From assembly GCA_013824685.1 (NCBI GenBank), contig PNOG01000013.1:1-64000 (forward strand): a stretch of 64,000 bases of DNA, read 5' to 3'. A program made the translations under genes and the position numbers. This document shows, piece after piece, positions 24,573-32,332 of the stretch. This stretch comes from Coprothermobacter sp. Lineage in GTDB: Bacteria > Caldisericota > Caldisericia > Cryosericales > Cryosericaceae. Numbering within the stretch: position 1 is the first letter of the stretch; every line of letters starts with the position of its first letter. The notes under the pieces are model-generated. The model had not been told where the DNA came from and searched no databases. It was given only the letters and a program-made list of their open reading frames with translations.

Positions 24573-25970
24573 TCAAACACCAGGATTGATGATTCGCTGC
24601 ATGCTGACAGTGAACGTAGCGCCCGCTCCCTCTGTACTCTCATAGGTGATGACGCCATTGTGAAAAGAGGCGATTTTCTGGGAAATGGGAAGGCCAAGGC
24701 CGGTGCCGTGTTCCTTGGTCGTGAAGAACGGGGTGAACATCTTGGGCTTGTCCTCATTCCTGATACCCGCACCGACATCGCGTACCTCGAGAATGACACG
24801 ATCAGCTTCGATCCTTGCGGTGACGGTAACGACCCCACCGCCCTTATCCTGCATCGACTGTATGGCGTTCTGCAGCAGGTTCATGAACATCTGCTCGGTC
24901 TGGCGCGCATCCCATGTGACCATGACCTGTGGCACCTGGAGGTCGAGCGTGGCATGGCCGTCCTCGAACTGCTGCGCCATGAGCTCTCCCATCGATTCGA
25001 AGAACCCACGCAGGTCGAACTCGACCGGCTGAGGCGGCGCAGGGCGCCCGAAGGTGAGTAGGTCCTTGACCAGTAATTCGAGACGGTCGGCTTCGCTGCG
25101 GATAGGGATGATGTACTTGGCTTCGGGACGCCCCTGCAGCTTCTTCTCCAGAAGACCTGCATATCCCTTGATGCTTGTAAGAGGGTTGCGTACCTCGTGG
25201 GCGATACCGGCTGTGAAGATGCCGAGCGTCTTGAGGGCCTCGGTCTGCTTCGCTTCTTCAATGCTCCGCTTGAGTGAGTGTGCCAGGTCGGCGACCGCGC
25301 GCGAGATCTCTCCCAGTTCCCCTCCACCGCGTGGCACGCGCGTGTCCAGGTTGGTCTTGAGTTGGACGACGCTGCGGCGAAGGGACAACAGGCGTATCAG
25401 GAAGAAGGTCAGCAGGATGATTGTCGCTGCGCCACTCAGCGCGATGGAGACAGTCGAAGTCTTGAAGGCCTCGAAACGGACACGCTGCAACGGAGCGAGG
25501 ACCTGAGGCATGTCCCTGTCGACGACCAGATAGCCGAGAGTCCGTGTGCCTGCCTTCAAGGGAAGAGCGACGGTCAGCTTGGGCAGCGGGTTACGCGACC
25601 CATCGGTCAGGTAGACGAGACTTGGCGTGAAGAGGCTGACCTGGTATCCGATGCTGACACGTGGGAAGTTTCCCTTGAACACATCGATGTAGTCATAATA
25701 GGACTTCGAGAGGAAGACGCTCACCAATTCGTTCTGCTTGCTCTGGCTCAGCTTGTCGAACTTGTAGCTGCTGGACAGTTCGCGATACATGCGGTTCCAG
25801 CGTTCGACGGCCTGCGATCCTATGGCCTGGAGGGTCTCGCTTTCCTTCTTGACGAGTTCGTCCTGAAACTCGAAGATGAGGCGGTTGCTCAGAATCGCCA
25901 TCGAGACGCCCACGATGAGCAGGGCAGTCACAATAATCTGGAAGGTCAGCGACTTGAAGACTCGACCCAA
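24573..25970 (-). CDS. Membrane sensor histidine kinase
   Basis: 465 residues with membrane helices at about 10-30 and 175-195 enclosing an extracytoplasmic sensor of about 140 residues. The HisKA motif is AGIAHEVRNPLTSIKGY, with the phosphorylated His near residue 259. The ATPase domain has the N box MNLLQNAIQSM, G1 DVGAGI and G2 GTGLGLPIS. TTG is the start, with AGGAGG five bases upstream. It lies between two phosphofructokinase genes and its cognate regulator on the same strand, with gaps of about 25 bases, so it is probably co-transcribed with both. Confidence 0.92.
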   Translation of the reverse strand: MGRVFKSLTFQIIVTALLIVGVSMAILSNRLIFEFQDELVKKESETLQAIGSQAVERWNRMYRELSSSYKFDKLSQSKQNELVSVFLSKSYYDYIDVFKGNFPRVSIGYQVSLFTPSLVYLTDGSRNPLPKLTVALPLKAGTRTLGYLVVDRDMPQVLAPLQRVRFEAFKTSTVSIALSGAATIILLTFFLIRLLSLRRSVVQLKTNLDTRVPRGGGELGEISRAVADLAHSLKRSIEEAKQTEALKTLGIFTAGIAHEVRNPLTSIKGYAGLLEKKLQGRPEAKYIIPIRSEADRLELLVKDLLTFGRPAPPQPVEFDLRGFFESMGELMAQQFEDGHATLDLQVPQVMVTWDARQTEQMFMNLLQNAIQSMQDKGGGVVTVTARIEADRVILEVRDVGAGIRNEDKPKMFTPFFTTKEHGTGLGLPISQKIASFHNGVITYESTEGAGATFTVSMQRIINPGV

Positions 25971-25995
25971 TTGGTCCTCCTGGGATGAAACAAGG

Positions 25996-26955
25996 TCAGA
26001 TGGATACTCGCTTCAGCAGTTCCACAAGCTCTGGCTTGAGAAGGTTGCGCCGGGTGACTGCTTCGAGCGTCTCCTGAAGGACAATATGCCCGTCGCGTGT
26101 TCCTGCGACGACACCCGAGCGGCCTTCACTGAGAGCGACAACTGCCGCTTCGCCCGATGTACTGGCCAGGATGCGGTCGAAGCGCGTGGGGCTCCCCCCT
26201 CGCTGGACGTAGCCGAGGACGGTCGCCCTGCACTCCACCGGCAGGTTGGCATCGATATAGTGCGACAGTTCCTCTGCATGCCCTGCGCCTTCTGCCATGA
26301 CGATGATGTGGTGTTTCTTCTGCGCCATGACGTCATCGTGCAGGCGTGTGATGAGTTTGGGGATGCTGAAGGGCAATTCCGGGGTCAGAACGATGTCGGC
26401 GCCCGTCGCCAGAGCGGCTTCGAGTGCAATGGAGCCATTGTCCCTGCCCATGACCTCGACGACAAACACGCGGTCGTGAGACTCCGCCACGTCGCGAATA
26501 CGGTCGATGGCGTCGATGGCGATGTTGACAGCAGTATCAAACCCGATGGTGTAGTCAAACCCATACAGGTCGTTGTCGATGGTCGACGCGACCCCGACGA
26601 CGGGAACACCCAACTGGCCGAGCAGGTAACCACCCGTCTGTGAGCCGTTGCCCCCGATGATGACCAGGCCGTCCAGCCGGTTCTGCTGGGCGACGAGCGC
26701 TGCCTGCTTGCGGCCCTCCTCAGTACGGAACAGTTCACTGCGGGCACTCTTGAGCATCGTGCCTCCGAGTTCCAGGATGCCGGAGACGCTGCGTGCGTTG
26801 AGCTCTATCCAGGTGTTGGATACCAGTCCGTCGTAGCCGCGCTCGAACCCGACTGCCTCGACTCCCATCGACGCAGCCGTACGTGCAACTGCGCGAATGG
26901 CAGCATTCATGCCGCTGGCGTCGCCACCGCTGGTCAGAAGTCCGATGCGTTTCAT
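25996..26955 (-). CDS. 6-phosphofructokinase, ATP-type by position 104 but atypical
   Basis: 319 residues from ATG 26955, which follows the upstream stop by two bases. Phosphofructokinase family: GGDASGMNAAIR at the N-terminus, the TIDND catalytic motif near 122 and VEVMGR near 158. In E. coli numbering, residue 104 is Gly (ATP type), but residue 103, normally the Mg-binding Asp of GGDGS, is Asn (GGNGS), and residue 124 is Ser rather than Gly or Lys. These changes make the phosphoryl donor, or even activity, uncertain. It may be a regulatory or altered-specificity paralogue of the neighbouring PPi-type enzyme. Confidence 0.85.
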   Translation of the reverse strand: MKRIGLLTSGGDASGMNAAIRAVARTAASMGVEAVGFERGYDGLVSNTWIELNARSVSGILELGGTMLKSARSELFRTEEGRKQAALVAQQNRLDGLVIIGGNGSQTGGYLLGQLGVPVVGVASTIDNDLYGFDYTIGFDTAVNIAIDAIDRIRDVAESHDRVFVVEVMGRDNGSIALEAALATGADIVLTPELPFSIPKLITRLHDDVMAQKKHHIIVMAEGAGHAEELSHYIDANLPVECRATVLGYVQRGGSPTRFDRILASTSGEAAVVALSEGRSGVVAGTRDGHIVLQETLEAVTRRNLLKPELVELLKRVSI

Positions 26956-26957
26956 GG

Positions 26958-27974
26958 CTACTTGGAGAAGACCTTCAGGAGGTCGACCCACTCCTGAGGG
27001 ACCGTTTTGAGCTTGCCAACGGCTTCAATGAGCGGAATTGCGGTCACTTCGGTGCCGCGGAGAGCAGCCATCTTGCCGAATTCGCCGTCATGGATCATCT
27101 CGACGGCTTTCACGCCGACGCGGGATCCCAGGATGCGGTCGAACAGGGTGGGACTTCCTCCCCGCTGGATGTGCCCTATCGTGGCCGAACGAGTCGAGAT
27201 TCTCGTCTTCTCCTCGACGATCCTGGCCACTTCCGGCCCCACACCCCTGTCCTGCAGCAGCATGTGGCCGAAGTCGTCCAGTTTCTCGCTGGTGGCCTGT
27301 GTGACTTCTACACCCTCACTCACGACGATGAAGGCGTACTTCTTGCGCCTGTAGGCGGTCATGACCTGGCGCACCAGGGCGTCCCAGTCGACGGGGACCT
27401 CGGGGATGAGTGTGTAGTCGGCTCCTGAGCCGATGCCGGTATAGAGTGCAACCCATCCAGCATATCTGCCCATGACTTCCAGGATGATGATGCGCCGATG
27501 GGACAGTGCAGTGTCCTTCAGCCTTCGCGAAGCGTCGAGAGCAACACTCACTGCCGTGTCGAATCCGAATGTGAAGTCCGTTCCTGACAGGTCATTGTCC
27601 ATCGTCTTCGGAACGCCGACGACCTTGACGCCCAGCGCTGCAAGCTTGGTGGCTACACCCAGTGTGTCGTCCCCACCAATGGCGATGACGGCATCCAGAC
27701 CCAGGGCTGCAATGTTGGCAATGAGCTGCTGTACAAGAGAGGGGTCCTTGAATGGGTTGGTCCGCGACGTCCCAAGGATGGTGCCGCCACGGTCGATGAT
27801 CTCGTCGACGCGCGCGAGGTCCAGCGGTTCGGTCTCACATGAGAGAAGTCCCTGCCAGCCTCCGACAAGGCCAATGCACTCGTCTCCGTAGTCGATGGCT
27901 CTAAACACCGCACCACGTATCGCCGGGTTCAGCCCGGAGCAATCCCCGCCGCCTGTCAGGATTCCAATTTTCAT
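26958..27974 (-). CDS. Pyrophosphate-dependent 6-phosphofructokinase
   Basis: 338 residues from ATG 27974, preceded by GGGGGT (an in-frame ATG at 27992 has no such site). The donor-site signature is IGGDDT with Asp at position 104 and PKTMDND with Lys at position 124, the pair known to mark PPi-dependent enzymes. MGRYAGW and the basic HIQRGGSPT substrate motif are present. PPi-dependent phosphofructokinase allows reversible, ATP-sparing glycolysis, common in anaerobes. It is the first gene of a four-gene unit. Confidence 0.9.
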   Translation of the reverse strand: MKIGILTGGGDCSGLNPAIRGAVFRAIDYGDECIGLVGGWQGLLSCETEPLDLARVDEIIDRGGTILGTSRTNPFKDPSLVQQLIANIAALGLDAVIAIGGDDTLGVATKLAALGVKVVGVPKTMDNDLSGTDFTFGFDTAVSVALDASRRLKDTALSHRRIIILEVMGRYAGWVALYTGIGSGADYTLIPEVPVDWDALVRQVMTAYRRKKYAFIVVSEGVEVTQATSEKLDDFGHMLLQDRGVGPEVARIVEEKTRISTRSATIGHIQRGGSPTLFDRILGSRVGVKAVEMIHDGEFGKMAALRGTEVTAIPLIEAVGKLKTVPQEWVDLLKVFSK

Positions 27975-28025
27975 CTGTAAGTCGACCCCCATTCGTACAT
28001 ACTACTATAGATATAGTGCGCCTCT

Positions 28026-28053
28026 ATTGTAGGGTGGCGACAGGATGAGTCAA
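28026..28053 (-). promoter_or_regulatory. Promoter of the phosphofructokinase/two-component operon
   Basis: On the minus strand TTGACT (28053-28048), a 16-base spacer and TACAAT (28031-28026) lie about 50 bases before the PPi-PFK start. It is one of the best sigma-70-type promoters in the window. Confidence 0.6.
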
Positions 28054-28129
28054 GGCGATGTTGTGGAGTGCGAATCTCGTGGTCGAGGGCCAATCGAAGG
28101 ACGCGCGCGTGTCCGTTGGGGAGGTTGCC

Positions 28130-29557
28130 GTGAATCGTAGATGGGTCGTTCTGGTCCTGGTCATTGTCACCGCTGCGGGCTGCAGACCCCGGACCATATG
28201 GCCGGGTGTGGACAAGGCCGTGTCTGCAGTGGACGCACAGCGTGCTCACGATGCTGTCGTCGAGCTTGCTTCACCGGCCTATGCCGGTCGCCGTACGGGC
28301 ACGACCGGCGAGGCACAGGCTGCTGCATGGATCGCTTCACAGTTCAAGGCGATTGGCCTGCGAGAACCTCCCGGGTTCAAGGAGTATCTTGCCACGTATG
28401 AGGCACCCCTGTACGTGGTGAGTTCATTCACGGGTATCAAGGCGACTGGAACGCGCGGTGAGTCGTTCCTCGGTGGCCGCGGCATGGCGATCCCGTATGC
28501 TGGAAATGGGAGCGTTGAGGCCGATGCTGTGCTTGCGGGGTTTGGGGTTCAGATGACGGGCTATGACGAGTATGCTGGCCTGGACGTCGCGGGAAAGGTC
28601 GTGGTCCTGTTGCGCTACAGCGCCCCGGTGCGTTCTGTACCCGAATCGCAGACGTACCTGGCGGCCAAGGTCGGGAGCGCCGCCGCACATGGCGCCGCCG
28701 GCGTGCTCATCCTCGACATGCCTTCGGCGCCCAATCCGTTCGACATGCATGGCCAGTTCGTGTCAGCCCTTCCCGATGCACCCGTGTCGGCTCTCATATC
28801 CGTGGCTGGAGCGCGTTCTGTGTTCTGGGCGGCAGGGCTCTCCTTCGACGACATAGCGGCACAGGCATGGGCAGGCCAGGTCGTTTCACGCGACCTCAAT
28901 CTGAAGGTTTCCTTTGGCATCACGGCATCATGGAATCCGGACGCAACTGCTTCCAACGTTGCCGGCGTGCTGCTCGGGACTGACAACACGCGGCCGATTA
29001 TGGTTTGCGCACACTTCGATCACCTGGGGACCGACCGCTCGGGCGTGATGTACCCTGGAGCCGACGACGACGCGTCGGGCGTCGCCGTCATGCTGGAGAT
29101 GGCGCATTCGATGGTCTCGCTGGGCGCGGTCCCCCCGATATCGATCTGGTTTGTCGCTTTCAGCGGGGAGGAAGAAGGACTGCTGGGGTCTGCTGCCTTT
29201 GTGACAGCAGCCCCCGAGCTGGCTGAATCGTTGTCCGCTGTGCTGGACCTGGACATGATGCGGTCGACGTCGGTCCTCGGGGTAGCGATCGATCCATCCG
29301 ACCAGGCGATCATGACTGCTGTCTCAGGCGCAATCCAGGATGGCGCCTCACTCGCGATCATCCCCTGGACAGGGGGATCGGACCATGAGACGTTCAGCCA
29401 GCTCGGCGTTCCCAGCTGCATGTTCTCGGCGCACGGGAGAGAAGCTCCATGGTACCATGCCACCACTGACACGGCGGAGGACCTCCCCGCGGCTGTCCTC
29501 GGCACGGCTGCGCGTGACGTGCTTCGGGTGGTCTGGGAGCTCATCGGAAGTCTGTGA
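28130..29557 (+). CDS. M28-family metallopeptidase, probable lipoprotein
   Basis: 475 residues from GTG 28130 with GGGGAGG five bases upstream. The N-terminal helix ends VTAAGC, a plausible lipobox, so the enzyme is likely tethered outside. A PA-type insert occupies roughly 90-250. The di-zinc catalytic core is complete: AHFDHLG (His, Asp), PGADDDASG (bridging Asp), FSGEEEGLLGS (catalytic Glu and ligand), DLDMM and SDHETF plus WYHATTDT with the last His. Family members are aminopeptidases. It is divergent from the PFK operon. Confidence 0.9.
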   Translation: MNRRWVVLVLVIVTAAGCRPRTIWPGVDKAVSAVDAQRAHDAVVELASPAYAGRRTGTTGEAQAAAWIASQFKAIGLREPPGFKEYLATYEAPLYVVSSFTGIKATGTRGESFLGGRGMAIPYAGNGSVEADAVLAGFGVQMTGYDEYAGLDVAGKVVVLLRYSAPVRSVPESQTYLAAKVGSAAAHGAAGVLILDMPSAPNPFDMHGQFVSALPDAPVSALISVAGARSVFWAAGLSFDDIAAQAWAGQVVSRDLNLKVSFGITASWNPDATASNVAGVLLGTDNTRPIMVCAHFDHLGTDRSGVMYPGADDDASGVAVMLEMAHSMVSLGAVPPISIWFVAFSGEEEGLLGSAAFVTAAPELAESLSAVLDLDMMRSTSVLGVAIDPSDQAIMTAVSGAIQDGASLAIIPWTGGSDHETFSQLGVPSCMFSAHGREAPWYHATTDTAEDLPAAVLGTAARDVLRVVWELIGSL

Positions 29558-29689
29558 CTTTAGGAGTCCCGGAGGTCTTGGTTTGCAGGTGTCGTGGTGG
29601 CTTCCACTCCGAGGATGTGTATAGTATCAAGTGGACGTGATGAGCGCGCACCATGTCGGGGGTGGGCTCCGGCGAGGAGATGAATGCTT

Positions 29690-30376
29690 ATGGAGAATGT
29701 TCTGAACAGTCTTGGGCTGGCGCTGCTGTTTGTCGTCCTTGGGGTTCCGCTGATGCTGGGAAAAGTCAAACGCAACGGCTTCTACGGTGCCCGGTTCCCT
29801 GCCACCATGGCGGACGACCGCGTCTGGGACGTCGTGAACCGGAAGTGTGGAGTCCTGTTTGTCGCTGGGGGAGCGGTGGCCGGGATCGTCGACCTGCTTG
29901 CTGTCGCCGGGGTTGTCACGCGCGATGCGGGGCTGTATGTTGCGGGAGCCCTGGTGGTCTATATCCTCATTGCGGGTGTCTGGCTGTGGCGCTACTCCGA
30001 ACAGGTTGCGCGGGACAGTGGCGTCACTGCCCGTGACGTGGAGGTCGGCAGGACCACGCCTCTCCTGGTCGCCGTCAGCTGTTTCGCCATCGGCATCGTC
30101 GGGGTCCTGTCGGCGTTCTCCACGCCCAATCCGTGGCTTGGGTTTCGTGTGCCTGCGACGCTCGCCGATCCTGCGGTCTGGCATCAGGTCAACCTCAAGG
30201 CGGGACTGACCCTTGCCGTCTTGTCCGGCGTCTTCGGGTTCATGTTCCTCGGCCTGCGCGGCATGACCGAAGACGAGCGAAAGCGGCTGTTCTCAGGCCT
30301 GTTCGTTGGCTGGCTCGCCGCAATTATCCTCGTGGCAGTCGCGGGCACCTTGTTTGCAAACAGCCTCGTGCGCTGA
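29690..30376 (+). CDS. SdpI/YhfL-type membrane protein
   Basis: 228 residues, six predicted membrane helices. Two SdpI-like motifs repeat: KRNGFYGARFPATM...VWDVVNRKCG at residues 25-60 and LGFRVPATL...VWHQVNLKAG at about 145-170. SdpI of Bacillus is an immunity protein against a killing peptide, but most homologues have unknown roles; no killer-peptide gene is evident nearby. GAGGAGA is nine bases before ATG 29690; ATG 29684 is too close to it. Confidence 0.78.
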   Translation: MENVLNSLGLALLFVVLGVPLMLGKVKRNGFYGARFPATMADDRVWDVVNRKCGVLFVAGGAVAGIVDLLAVAGVVTRDAGLYVAGALVVYILIAGVWLWRYSEQVARDSGVTARDVEVGRTTPLLVAVSCFAIGIVGVLSAFSTPNPWLGFRVPATLADPAVWHQVNLKAGLTLAVLSGVFGFMFLGLRGMTEDERKRLFSGLFVGWLAAIILVAVAGTLFANSLVR

Positions 30377-30390
30377 GGGATGTCGTTCTC

Positions 30391-30480
30391 GTGGAGACCG
30401 GCGGCCGTCATAAGTATGGCATCTCACCCGAAGACGAAGTTGAATTCATCGGCGATCTGCGTTCCCGTCTTCAATTGTGA
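30391..30480 (+). pseudogene. Possible 3' remnant of a transposase-like gene
   Basis: A 29-codon open stretch ends KYGISPEDEVEFIGDLRSRL plus QL. This resembles the extreme C-terminus of a REP-associated (IS200-like) transposase. No body of such a gene precedes it; the SdpI gene ends 15 bases upstream. The stop codon lies within the left arm of the inverted repeat at 30472-30518. The resemblance is by eye and may be chance. Confidence 0.25.
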
Positions 30481-30518
30481 ACAGCGTTGGGGTCAGGCAC
30501 TATGAGCGTTCACAATTG
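30472..30518. repeat. Perfect 11-bp inverted repeat with GGGGTCAGGCAC loop
   Basis: CAATTGTGAAC (30472-30482) and GTTCACAATTG (30508-30518) are perfect inverted copies around a 25-base loop containing TTGGGGTCAGGCACTATGAG. Hairpins of this kind with a GGGGTCAG core often border IS200/RAYT-type elements. It has no T run and is not a normal terminator. Confidence 0.5.
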
Positions 30519-30587
30519 CGCTGCGGCGCTGACGACGTATCCTGAACGCAGGGAGGCCGTGGACGGCTTGCCTGTGGAGGAACGCTG

Positions 30588-31316
30588 ATGTGCAGGATGT
30601 TTGGAATGGTCGCCACGATGTCACAATCTATAGCTCCCTGGATGATGGACATCGAACCTTCGCTACGTTCACTGGCGGTTGCCGACAAGTCCGGTGAGGG
30701 CAATCCCGACGGCTGGGGTATCGGATGGTATGACGGTGAACAGGACGGCCCCCGTGTTGTCAGGGAACCGGGACCTGCAAACGAATCGCCACTCTTCGAG
30801 CTGACCGCTCGCGAGGTCAGTGCCCGCATTGCTCTTGCTCACATCCGCCGCAGCAGTGGTACGTCCCGCCGGCTGGCCAACACGCACCCGTTCGTCGCGC
30901 ACCGCTGGACATTCTGCCACAACGGGCACTGTTCGCGCGAACGTCTGATAGAGCACCTCCTGCCCAGGTTCAGGAACGGCCTTGAAGGTGAAAATGACAG
31001 TGAAGTCTACTTTGCGTTGCTGCTGCAGCATCTCGAGTCGGCGGCCGATCCCCTCGACGCTCTGAGGGGCGCCGTCCACGAGGTGGCGTCCGTCGGGGAC
31101 TTCACCGGCCTCAACTTCCTGCTGTGCGACGGACGACGCATGTATGCCTTCCACTACAGCACTGATCCAGAGCGACACAGCATGTACCTGCAACACCAGC
31201 ATGGCAGAGAACTCGTCGCCAGCGAACCCCTGGGCACCGGTCCCTGGGAGGAGTTGCCCAACGGCTCGCTGGCTATCCTGACGGCCGCCGGGCACACACT
31301 CGCTTCTCTGATCTGA
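30588..31316 (+). CDS. Class II glutamine amidotransferase-like protein
   Basis: 242 residues beginning MCR, giving the N-terminal nucleophile Cys2 expected of class II amidotransferases. Further motifs are NPDGWGIGWYDG near residue 38, AHIRRSSGT near 84, THPFVAHRWTFCHNG near 99 and GENDSEVYFALLL near 135. This matches the YafJ-type stand-alone family (GATase_4). GGAGG precedes the ATG by seven bases. The acceptor substrate is unknown. Confidence 0.85.
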   Translation: MCRMFGMVATMSQSIAPWMMDIEPSLRSLAVADKSGEGNPDGWGIGWYDGEQDGPRVVREPGPANESPLFELTAREVSARIALAHIRRSSGTSRRLANTHPFVAHRWTFCHNGHCSRERLIEHLLPRFRNGLEGENDSEVYFALLLQHLESAADPLDALRGAVHEVASVGDFTGLNFLLCDGRRMYAFHYSTDPERHSMYLQHQHGRELVASEPLGTGPWEELPNGSLAILTAAGHTLASLI

Positions 31317-31330
31317 AGCCAGGCCGGACG

Positions 31331-31359
31331 GAACGGCCCGAACAAGGATTTGGCCGTTC
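31331..31359 (+). terminator. Hairpin after the amidotransferase gene
   Basis: GAACGGCC (31331-31338) and GGCCGTTC (31352-31359) form a perfect eight-base stem 14 bases past the stop; a T-rich stretch follows only after a short gap, so termination efficiency is uncertain. Confidence 0.45.
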
Positions 31360-31441
31360 TCTGGAAGCCGTTTCTTTGCTTTTTGGAGGCGTTTGTCTAC
31401 CATATGGCATATGTCTGAGGTCATACCTGGAGGTACCACCG

Positions 31442-32257
31442 ATGGTACTGTGGAAAAGCATTGTGCTCGGAATTGTACAGGGGCTGACCGAGTTCCTGCC
31501 TGTCAGCAGCTCGGGGCATCTGGTCGTGTTCTCGGGACTCCTCAAGGCCGATTCGACGCTGGCCTTTGACGTGGCCTTGCACTTCGGCAGCCTCATCGCC
31601 CTGATCATCTTCTTCTGGGGTGACATCACGGGCCTGTTCCAGGGATTCCTCTACACGTTCCGTGAGAGCCTGTCTCATGACGAAGCGCGCAAGCGCAACA
31701 TGTTCTGGCTCATCGTCATGTCCATCATCCCGTCCGGAGTCGTCGGTGTCCTGTTCGGTGCGACCATCGAGAAGGCTTTTGCCAGCTACTACGTCGTGGC
31801 GGCCATGTTCCTGGTCACTGCTGTCCTGCTGGTTCTGCAGCGTTTTTCGTCGACGACCAGGACGATCCGCGAGGTCGGCTGGAAGGATGCGGTGGCCATT
31901 GGTATCGCGCAGGTGTTCGCGTTGCTCCCGGGCCTTTCGCGCAGTGGAACGACGATGTCCGTCGGCGTTTACAGGGGTCTCAAGCAGGAGGATGCCGCCC
32001 ATTTCAGCTTCCTCATGGCCATCCCCACCATTGCGGGCGCGGCAGTCTTCAAGCTCAAAGACTTTCTGCGGGCGGGCATGTCCTCAAGCGCCCTCACTGA
32101 GGTCGGTATCGGTGTCGTCGTCAGCGTGCTGACCAGCCTCGTCGCGATTGGGCTGCTGCTCAAGGTTGCACGGAAGGGAAAGATGCAGTGGTTTGCGCTC
32201 TATTGTGTCGCTGCGTCGGTCTTCACGTTTGCAGCTCACTATTTCGGTCTTGTCTGA
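31442..32257 (+). CDS. uppP: Undecaprenyl-diphosphatase
   Basis: 271 residues from ATG 31442, with GGAGGT six bases upstream. Integral membrane enzyme that dephosphorylates undecaprenyl pyrophosphate to recycle the cell-wall lipid carrier; members give bacitracin tolerance. Signature motifs are GLTEFLPVSSSGHLV near residue 14 (catalytic Glu/Ser/His) and LPGLSRSGTTMS near 165. About eight membrane helices fill the rest. Length is typical. Confidence 0.95.
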   Translation: MVLWKSIVLGIVQGLTEFLPVSSSGHLVVFSGLLKADSTLAFDVALHFGSLIALIIFFWGDITGLFQGFLYTFRESLSHDEARKRNMFWLIVMSIIPSGVVGVLFGATIEKAFASYYVVAAMFLVTAVLLVLQRFSSTTRTIREVGWKDAVAIGIAQVFALLPGLSRSGTTMSVGVYRGLKQEDAAHFSFLMAIPTIAGAAVFKLKDFLRAGMSSSALTEVGIGVVVSVLTSLVAIGLLLKVARKGKMQWFALYCVAASVFTFAAHYFGLV

Positions 32258-32332
32258 GCCTCTGCGGGTGCGGGGGAACCAGATTGAGGGTACAATAATA
32301 AGAACTACCACGTGAAAGGGGGAGTGTGACCT

